Positions 54,195 to 62,400 of a stretch of 64,000 nt of DNA are shown piece after piece. A model generated the notes under the pieces. It did not search any database. It was given only the letters and a program-made list of their open reading frames with translations, and was not told the DNA's origin. The stretch is taken from the IMG/VR virus record IMGVR_UViG_3300048033_001096, positions 62,001 to 126,000 of that record. The stretch is one strand, 5' to 3'. Both the position numbers and the translations under genes were made by a program. Source of the stretch: a virus. Each line of letters starts with the position of its first letter. The first letter of the stretch is position 1.

Positions 54195-57100
54195 ATGGCT
54201 GTTGGTCGCATATCCGGTCCGCTCTTAAAGTCCAATCTCATTCGTAATGGGATTGATCTAGCTTTTGAGACGGATCTACTATATCTAGATGTTAATAATC
54301 AGCACATCGGCATCAAGAATGCAACACCTCAATACGAGTTAGATGTCCTTGGAACCACTAAAACTACAGATTTAATTGTTACTAATAGAGCAGACTTAGC
54401 AGATATTACTGTTGAAGGTAATACTATTAGTACTACTCAACCTTATCTTAACCTTGCAACACTTGATACCGTAGTTGCACTTAATAAAATTAGAATTGAC
54501 AGCATTGATATTGAAGGCAATGCTATCACAACAAACGATTCAAACGCAAACCTAGAATTTCGTCCAAATGGCACTGGCAGTGTAGATATACACAGTGATT
54601 TAAATGTTGACGGAAATATTTACGCAAGTGGTAATATTACAGCAGACGGAAATATTACACTAGGTGATGCAGATACAGACAATGTTATCTTTAATGCAGA
54701 TGTTGCATCAAACATTATTCCAGATATTGACGATAGATATACATTAGGTAGTGACCCAGACGCTGGTGGAAAACAATGGAATGATGTATGGGTTAACAAC
54801 CTACGTGCATCTAGTCTTATTGTTAGTGAAGAATTAGATGTTGGTGATATTGATTTTACACTAGTACACGGTAACACATACTATGTTGCAGTAAACGGTG
54901 ACGATGCAAACGTCGGAGATCACTTCTTTGATCCATTTGCAAGTGTAAAGCATGCACTAAGCGTAGCAGTTGTAGGCGACACTATTCTTATTAGTCCAGG
55001 TGTTTATACAGAAGAATTTCCATTAACAATTCCAGCAGGTGTTACAGTTAAAGGCGAAGGAATTCGTTCTGTAACAATAGAACCAACCTTAGCTACAAAT
55101 ACAAACAATGCATTTTTGCTTAATGGCGAAACAACAGTTGAAGAATTAACAGTTAAAGGATTTTATAGTCCAGGATACGCATTTAGTTATGCACCAGGTT
55201 ACACAGCAACAAGTCGCTCACCGTATATTAGAAACATTACAGTAATTACAGAAGGTAGCACAACAACAGCAGAAGATCCAAGAGGATTTAATGCAGGCGA
55301 TGCAGGTAAAGGTGTGTTTTTAGATGGCGCAGTAGCAACAAGCACATCAGTTAACACAGCATTACTATTCCACTCAGTAACATTTATTACTCCAGGTGTT
55401 GATGCAGTAACTCTTACAAATGGTGCTAGAGTTGAGTGGCTAAACAGCTTTACATACTTTGCTAATCGTAGTATGTATGCATATGACAGTACACAAGGGC
55501 GTAGAGGCGCTGGTAAAACTAAGTTAACACTAAGTGGTATTACAGGAACCTTTACTCCAGGCAACACACTTACAATTACTTCAGCAGATGCATCAACTGT
55601 ATTAGTAGGAACAATTGATAGTGTTGACGGTAATGATGTTTACGTTAGTAGCTATTTAGATTTTGACGGTTTTGATTTAACACCACAGAGTATTACAGAT
55701 GGCACAGCAACAGCAACTACAATTGATAGTTTTGATTTAAGAGAGTTTGGTGCTGAAGTTAGACTTATTGCAAGTGCAAGTGTCTATGGTAACTTTGGGC
55801 TTGTAGGCCAAGGCCCGGGTGTTATTATGTATGCCATTGGACACAACTTGGCATACATTGGTAACGGAAAAGAAGTTACAAACGATCCAAATACAGTTGT
55901 ACAGGCAAACGAAATTGTAGAAACAGAAAGTGCAAAAATACGTTATAACTCAGTTGATCACAAAGGTGATTTTAGAGTAGGCGATTTGTTCTATGTTAAT
56001 CAAGAAACAGGAAGTGTAACATTTGCTGTAAGTGATTTTGAAATTAACACTGAAAACGGTGTAACATTTACTACCGGCAGTGATACTACATTTGTAGATG
56101 GTACGAAAGTTGAAACTGGTGATTGGCGCATTAGCGGAAACACTATTGAGACACTAACACAAGATGCTAACTTTGCAGGCGGAAGTGGAATTATTAATCT
56201 TAATTCGGATGTAAATGTAACTGGTAGTTTAGACGTAACCGGAAATGTTACAATTGGTGGTAATATTACAATCGGCGACGAAGCAACTGATACTATACAG
56301 ATTATAGCAGGAATTGATTCAGACATTATTCCAAAAACTGCAAGTACTTATAGCTTAGGTACTGCAACAAAAACTTGGGCTAATTTGTTTGTTAACGAAA
56401 TTAATGCAGACGATATTACTATTCGTGATAATTTTATCGAAACAACATTATCAAACTCAGATTTAGAACTACGTGCTAACGGAACTGGTAATATTTTAAT
56501 TCCAAGAAACGATGTTGTAATTAATAACGACCTTGATGTTAATGGAACAGCAACACTTGCAAATACAAATATTACAGGAACACTTACACTCCTTGGAGAT
56601 CTTAATCAAACAGGCGATTTTACTGTAACAGGTGATGTTACGGTATCACAGGATTTAGATGTTACTGGATCTGCGCAATTCGAAGAACTACTAGTTGACG
56701 ATAACTTTATAACAACTACAACAAGTAATACTGATCTTGAATTACGTGCTAATGGAACTGGTAATATTTTAATTCCAAACAATGATGTACAAATTACAAA
56801 TGACTTAACTGTTGATAAAGATATTACTTCTAATAATTTAACAACTTCTGGCTTAGTTACTGCTAACAGTTTTACAACTGGCAATATTGTTATTAATGAC
56901 AATTTTATAGAAACTACAGAATCAAATAGTAATTTAGATTTACGTGCTAATGGTACAGGTAATATATATGTGCCGAACAACAATGTAGTAATTGACAATG
57001 ACCTAACTGTAGACGGATCAACAAGTTTACAAGATGTTGATATCCAAGGTACAATTACACAAACTGGTAATACAACACAAACTGGTAATATTAATTTAAC

Positions 57101-58679
57101 TGGTAACTTTGGAATTACTGGCAATATTACTATTTCAGATACAGCACAATTTGAAAATATTAAAATTGAAGATAATTTTATTACAACAACTACAAGCACA
57201 TCGGATTTAGAATTTCGTGCTACAGAATTTGGTGATATTGTTGTTCCTACTAACGATATGGTTGTATCAAATGATTTAATTGTAAGTGGAACAATTACTG
57301 TAGGAGATATTAATTCAGCAGGCACTATTACTGCTAACAGATTTAGCACTGGTGATATATTAATAGACGATAACTTTATTACTACTACTTTAAGTAATTC
57401 GGATCTTGAATTACGTGCTAACGGAACTGGCAAAATATTAATTCCGAGTAATGATTTTGTTATTGATAATAATTTATCTGTTAACGGAAGTACAACATTA
57501 ACTAATACCAATATTATAGGTGATATAACTCATGTTGGTAATGTTACTCAAACTGGCGACATTAATTTAACAGGAAATTTAGATGTTACTGGTGAATTAG
57601 TTATTAGTGCTAGTGTTATACAATTTGAAGACATTCAAGTTTCGGGAAATAAAATTACTACAACAGATAGTAATTCAAATCTTGAATTACGTGCAAACGG
57701 CTCTGGCAAAATTTATATTCCTGAAAATAATGTTGTAATTAATAATGACCTTAATGTTAGCGGAATAATTACAGTAGAAAATATAGTTAGTACTGGAACA
57801 ATAAGTTCTAATAGTTTTAGCACTGGTGATATATTAATAGACGATAACTTTATTACTACTACTTTAAGTAATTCGGATCTTGAATTACGTGCTAACGGAA
57901 CTGGTTCGATTATTATCGACGAATTTGATATTAATGGATCAACAATAACAACTGTAAATGATTTAATATTACAACCAGGCAGCGGCAATGTTATAATAAA
58001 CAGTACAGGGTCTTTAAAAATTCCAACTGGTGATACTAGCCAACGTCCTGTAGGACAAATAGGTCAAGTTAGATTTAATTCGCAACTAGAAAGATTTGAA
58101 GGGTACAACGGAACTAATTGGATTAACTTAAAAGGTGTAGAAGACCTAGATGGTGACACTAAAGTAACTGCCGAACTAACTGAAGGTGCAAATGACGGAA
58201 TAATACGTTTTGATATTCAAGGTTCAACAATTGTAACAATTAATGATACTGAATTAACAGCACCTAAATTAGTAGTTGACGATATACAAATTGACGGAAA
58301 TGTTATTTCAACAACAACTACAGATACAGATTTAATATTATCAGGTAACGGCACCGGAGAAGTAAGATTTAATAGTCTTTCTTTTAAAGGCTCTACAATT
58401 ACTAACACAACTAATAACGGTATTACATTATTTGAAAATACCGGAGACGGTTATGTTAAATTTGATGGGTCGTATGGAGTAGTAATACCGTCAGGTGCAT
58501 CAGGTGATAGACCTCCAGCAGGATTTGTTGAAGTAGGACAAATGCGTTTTAATACAGACGACAGTCGTGTTGAAATTTTTGACGGAAGTAACTGGGTATC
58601 TGTTGCAGGTGCAGGTGCAGGTATTACTCGAGGCGATGCAGAAGAAATTGCACTTGCAACAGTATTGGTATTAGGATAA
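54195..58679 (+). CDS. Giant tail fibre, tandem paralogue of the preceding one (1,494 residues)
   Basis: The N-terminus (VGRISGPLLKSNLIRNGIDL, then LYLDVNNQHIGIKNATPQYE) and a beta-helix domain (about 227-555; YYVAVNGDDANVGDHFFDPF, ILISPGVYTEEFPLTIPAGV) match the previous fibre. From about residue 735 to 1240 a unit of roughly 80 residues recurs about seven times, each with 'DNFI(E/T)TT.SNSDLELRANGTG' and an 'NNDLxVxG' half. The end has VGQIGQVRFNSQLERFEGYN and a second copy VGQMRFNTDDSRVEIFDGSN, the tip motif seen in many fibres. It lacks the CBM-like and dockerin-like inserts of its neighbour. An 89-bp direct repeat lies within the array. It has GAGGAGA upstream of the ATG. Confidence 0.85.
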   Translation: MAVGRISGPLLKSNLIRNGIDLAFETDLLYLDVNNQHIGIKNATPQYELDVLGTTKTTDLIVTNRADLADITVEGNTISTTQPYLNLATLDTVVALNKIRIDSIDIEGNAITTNDSNANLEFRPNGTGSVDIHSDLNVDGNIYASGNITADGNITLGDADTDNVIFNADVASNIIPDIDDRYTLGSDPDAGGKQWNDVWVNNLRASSLIVSEELDVGDIDFTLVHGNTYYVAVNGDDANVGDHFFDPFASVKHALSVAVVGDTILISPGVYTEEFPLTIPAGVTVKGEGIRSVTIEPTLATNTNNAFLLNGETTVEELTVKGFYSPGYAFSYAPGYTATSRSPYIRNITVITEGSTTTAEDPRGFNAGDAGKGVFLDGAVATSTSVNTALLFHSVTFITPGVDAVTLTNGARVEWLNSFTYFANRSMYAYDSTQGRRGAGKTKLTLSGITGTFTPGNTLTITSADASTVLVGTIDSVDGNDVYVSSYLDFDGFDLTPQSITDGTATATTIDSFDLREFGAEVRLIASASVYGNFGLVGQGPGVIMYAIGHNLAYIGNGKEVTNDPNTVVQANEIVETESAKIRYNSVDHKGDFRVGDLFYVNQETGSVTFAVSDFEINTENGVTFTTGSDTTFVDGTKVETGDWRISGNTIETLTQDANFAGGSGIINLNSDVNVTGSLDVTGNVTIGGNITIGDEATDTIQIIAGIDSDIIPKTASTYSLGTATKTWANLFVNEINADDITIRDNFIETTLSNSDLELRANGTGNILIPRNDVVINNDLDVNGTATLANTNITGTLTLLGDLNQTGDFTVTGDVTVSQDLDVTGSAQFEELLVDDNFITTTTSNTDLELRANGTGNILIPNNDVQITNDLTVDKDITSNNLTTSGLVTANSFTTGNIVINDNFIETTESNSNLDLRANGTGNIYVPNNNVVIDNDLTVDGSTSLQDVDIQGTITQTGNTTQTGNINLTGNFGITGNITISDTAQFENIKIEDNFITTTTSTSDLEFRATEFGDIVVPTNDMVVSNDLIVSGTITVGDINSAGTITANRFSTGDILIDDNFITTTLSNSDLELRANGTGKILIPSNDFVIDNNLSVNGSTTLTNTNIIGDITHVGNVTQTGDINLTGNLDVTGELVISASVIQFEDIQVSGNKITTTDSNSNLELRANGSGKIYIPENNVVINNDLNVSGIITVENIVSTGTISSNSFSTGDILIDDNFITTTLSNSDLELRANGTGSIIIDEFDINGSTITTVNDLILQPGSGNVIINSTGSLKIPTGDTSQRPVGQIGQVRFNSQLERFEGYNGTNWINLKGVEDLDGDTKVTAELTEGANDGIIRFDIQGSTIVTINDTELTAPKLVVDDIQIDGNVISTTTTDTDLILSGNGTGEVRFNSLSFKGSTITNTTNNGITLFENTGDGYVKFDGSYGVVIPSGASGDRPPAGFVEVGQMRFNTDDSRVEIFDGSNWVSVAGAGAGITRGDAEEIALATVLVLG
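57342..57430 (+). repeat. 89-bp direct repeat, copy 1 (in fibre gene)
   Basis: This stretch appears identical to 57816-57904, 474 bp downstream in the same frame. It encodes FSTGDILIDDNFITTT and the following SNSDLELRANGTG. Confidence 0.85.
57816..57904 (+). repeat. 89-bp direct repeat, copy 2 (in fibre gene)
   Basis: Second copy of the repeat at 57342-57430. The 474-bp spacing is a whole number of codons (158), so recombination between copies would remove about two protein repeat units without a frameshift. Confidence 0.85.
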
Positions 58680-58683
58680 AGAT

Positions 58684-59013
58684 ATGGCAACAACATTTAA
58701 AAATAAAGTAGTACCTAGTGTAGGAACAGAAAGAACAGAAGTTCTTGCTACAAATGAAAATGCAAGAGTAACTGTTGTAGGATTTAGTTTAGCAAACACT
58801 ACATCAGGAACAGTACTTGTAGATGTAGAATTACAAGATTCAGATAGTGTATCAGGTTATTACGCTAAAGAAATTGTAGTACCACCTAACTCAAGTTTAA
58901 GAGTTTTAAACGGCGGTGAAAAATTAATTTTAACACCAGAAAATAACCTATATGTAACATCAAATGTTGATGACAGTATTGACATTATTATGAGTACAGT
59001 AGAGATTGTATAA
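58684..59013 (+). CDS. Small beta-sandwich virion protein, related to that at 48003
   Basis: The 109-residue protein has VLATNENARVTVVGFSLANT, then VDVELQDSDSVSGYYAKEIV and PPNSSLRVLNGGEKLILTPE, ending in two beta strands. The plan is like the 115-residue protein at 48003, which also sits next to fibre genes. It could be a small fibre-attached or decoration protein; I know no function. The ribosome site (AGGA) overlaps the end of the giant fibre gene 4 nt away. Confidence 0.75.
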   Translation: MATTFKNKVVPSVGTERTEVLATNENARVTVVGFSLANTTSGTVLVDVELQDSDSVSGYYAKEIVVPPNSSLRVLNGGEKLILTPENNLYVTSNVDDSIDIIMSTVEIV

Positions 59014-59023
59014 GGAGAAGTAA

Positions 59024-59398
59024 ATGGCATTTTATGTAGGCGCACAGCCAAGTATAACAGAACTATTAGGGGTTGGACAGCCAAGATACTTTTATGCTTT
59101 AAGAAGAACTGAGGACGGAACTTTATTTTTTGCTAAAATTGATCAGCTAAAAGATGTTGATTCGATTACAGTAAACAATCCTGGACCGTCTAGAGATGAC
59201 TTTACAGAATTTGAATATGGTGTTGACTTCTTTGACGGAAGATTAGAAGAAGACCACAGTCGTCCATTTACAAACTTACAGTGGGATCAATATCGCTGGG
59301 ATAACAAAAACATGTATTATTACGTAAACGATGAGGGCGAACTAGTTGTTAGAATTAATCAAGCATACAATTATTTGCCATCTCAAATAGTCGAATAA
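59024..59398 (+). CDS. Small conserved virion protein of unknown function
   Basis: The 124-residue protein is rich in aromatic and acidic residues: YVGAQPSITELLGVGQPRYF, then ALRRTEDGTLFFAKIDQLKD, FEYGVDFFDGRLEEDHSRPF and QWDQYRWDNKNMYYYVNDEG. No known motif, signal or membrane segment is visible. It has a clear AAGGAG ribosome site and lies between a small beta protein and the third giant fibre, so a structural or fibre-assembly role is likely but unproven. Confidence 0.7.
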   Translation: MAFYVGAQPSITELLGVGQPRYFYALRRTEDGTLFFAKIDQLKDVDSITVNNPGPSRDDFTEFEYGVDFFDGRLEEDHSRPFTNLQWDQYRWDNKNMYYYVNDEGELVVRINQAYNYLPSQIVE

Positions 59399-59401
59399 AT
59401 A
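59394..59401 (+). promoter_or_regulatory. Late promoter octamer AATAAATA
   Basis: AATAAATATG overlaps the stop of the 124-residue protein gene, 28 nt before the ATG of the third giant fibre. Confidence 0.5.
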
Positions 59402-59428
59402 TGTAAAAGAATTTAGGAAACCGCATAA

Positions 59429-62400
59429 ATGTCAGAATTTAAAATTAGTAGATTAAGATTTAGTTGGGTAGGCGAATGGAAAGACCAGTACGTTTACAAT
59501 AAAGACGAAATTGTACAGTTTGAAGGTAAAGCGTATGTATGTTTAATACCTCATACATCAAACGGGTTTTACGCAGATTTAAGTAATATTGAACCAAAGT
59601 GGGAGTTAATGATGACTGGCCAGACTTGGAAAGGTCCTTGGCAACAGTTTACAAATTACGCTTTAGACAATATTGTAATTTTTGGTGGTGTTGTTTACAA
59701 ATGTAACGAACAGCACCTAAGTGCAAGTATTATTGATCCAGACATTGACAAGTGGGACGTTTATGCGGAGTCTAAAACTTGGAAAAGCGAATGGACATCT
59801 AATACAACATACGGTCCTGGTGATATTGTAAACTATGGCGGCTCAGCTTACGAATGTATTATTGCTCATATATCTGCAGAAACAGATCTTTTAGGGTTAG
59901 AAGCTGACTATACTGATATTGACGATAGCACAGAAAGATATTGGAAACTATCAACATACGGAGTCCAGTACAGGGGCGATTATTCTACATTTTCTGAAGA
60001 CAGTACATATATTAGATATAAGTTAAATGATGTTGTAAAATACGGGCCTAGCTTATATAAATGTATATGGGGACATTCTCCAGGCATTGCAATTGAAGAT
60101 TTTTCGACTAATATGGAAATGGCCGATTCGTTTGTTCCAGAATATTGGGAAGAATGGCTACCTGGTTTAGACTTTGATAATGTATGGGATGTTGATACTT
60201 TCTATCAACCCGGTGATGTAGTACTATACGGTGGCTACTTATTCCAGAGTAAAATTATTAATAATCTTGGAAATAAACCTTCAACTACATACGGTGAAGA
60301 TTCAACAGATGCTTGGGAAATTATATCAGAAGCATATAGTATTGACGGCGACTGGATAGTCGATTCTGAATATAAAGTAGGTAGTGTTGTTAGATACGGA
60401 GGCGACTTATATGTTGCCCTTACTGACAGTATAGGTCAAAATCCAGGAAGTTTTGAAGTAACAATACCATACGAATCGGAAGGTTCGTCGGGTAATACTA
60501 TCATTCTAAATGCTGAAGACTCTGTTCCGCTCGATGCAATTACTGTAGGTATGACAGTTACTGGTGAAGGGTTTGCTAGAGGTCAACAAGTTGAAGTAGT
60601 TGAAGTTGATGCCGAAACAAAACTAATTACAGTTACATTAAACTATCCGCCCGACGGAGCAATTAACGACGAAGCAGTTCTTACTCTAGCAGGAACAAAT
60701 TATGCATTTTGGGAATTATTAATTCCAGGATTCCAGTATGAAGGAAGATGGAGTGAAGGGCGTACATATAATGCAGATGACGTTGCATATTTTGGAAATG
60801 CAACATATAAGTGTACTAGAGAACATACATCTGCTCTTGTAAATAGACCTGATTTAGATTTACAAAATAATTATTGGATTATTTATTTACAGCACGATCA
60901 AAGAAATAGTCTTACAACTCCTGGGCAAATGATTGTTTTTGATAAAGACGACGGCAACATACCTTTAGAAATCGGCGACGAAGCATCTATTTTAAAAGTT
61001 ATTAACGGACTGCCAACTTGGAGTGATATTGACTTTACACCAAATGTTTATTATGTTGCTACGAATGGTACTGATTTACCTGATAGAGGGACAACCCCCG
61101 ATACAGCATGGGCATCGATTAAGTATGCATGTGAAATTATTAAAGAAGGTACTTTACAACAGAATGCTAAAGAATTAATTCAAAAAAACAAAGAGTGGAT
61201 TGTGCAAGAAACATTTTATTGGTTCTTGTATCAGCAAAATCAAGGTATAGCACCATTTGGTGACTCTTTTAATTTTGATAATGAAAAAGTTATAAGAGAT
61301 TCTAGACAAATTGTAGATGCAGCAGTTAAAGATCTTACACGCGGCGGCAATGCACAAACTGTTGCAGCAGCATTATCCTACTTTGATTTAGAAAGTACAA
61401 ATAGATTTACAAATGATGAAATTGCAGCACAGGCTATATATTTTAAAATATTCTTTGTAAAACTATTTGAGCATATCGAATTTGCATTAACTAATACACC
61501 TTCAGGTACTAACTATCAACAGCTAGAAGGCGACAGACTTGGCGGCGATTTAAAACCCGGAATGATTCCATTTGCTACACAATACTTTAACACAAACTTA
61601 GTGTTGGATAGTAATACTTTAACAATAGTTAGAGCATTTGAAAGAATATATGTAGAATCGTTTACACTTGGATCACCAAATACAATTCCTCCAGCTAACG
61701 AATCAGCATACTCAACAATTAACATTAAAGCAGGTACTTATTTAGAAGAATTACCGATTGTTGTTCCTTGTAACTCAGCACTAAACGGTGACGAACTGCG
61801 TGGTACAACAGTACAGCCAGCTAATCCAGTTAACACATTATGTACAAAAACAACAGGCGATATAAATTTATTTACTGTTGGATCTACTGTTAATATGGAA
61901 CATAATACTCCAGTGCAGTTTGTTTCATTAAATCCAATAAACGAAATTAGTACCATTATTGGTGATGTAATTGCCGGACAGACATATTATGTAATTGGAG
62001 ATTCAATTACGCCCACAGCATTTGCAGTTAGTGAAGAACCAGACGGTGTACCGTTTGAAATTAGAACTAACATTGGCGGAATGTATGTGTACGGCGGCAA
62101 CGCACTAAGAGATATGTTCTATGTACAAAATGCTACAGGCATACGTAATATGACTGTTAAAGGACTACGAGGAACACTAACAGTAGAAAACGAATACTTA
62201 ACAAGACGCCCAACTGGCGGAGCATATGTTAGTTTAGATCCAGGCGAAGGACCGGATGACACAACAGCTTGGATTACTTATAAATCTCCATATATTCAAA
62301 ACGTAACAACATTTGGTAAAGGCTGTGTTGGCCTTAAAATTGATAGTGATTTACATAATGGCGGTAACACTTCAGTTACATCTAATGACTTTACGCAGAT

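Noticed and set aside
56606-57511. A 301-codon minus-strand ORF opposite the fibre repeats.
   Set aside because: It mirrors the repeated coding units of the fibre on the other strand and has no ribosome site or recognisable content.
49079-58679. CRISPR-like array from regularly spaced repeats.
   Set aside because: The repeats lie in frame inside fibre genes, vary between copies and encode beta-shaft modules.
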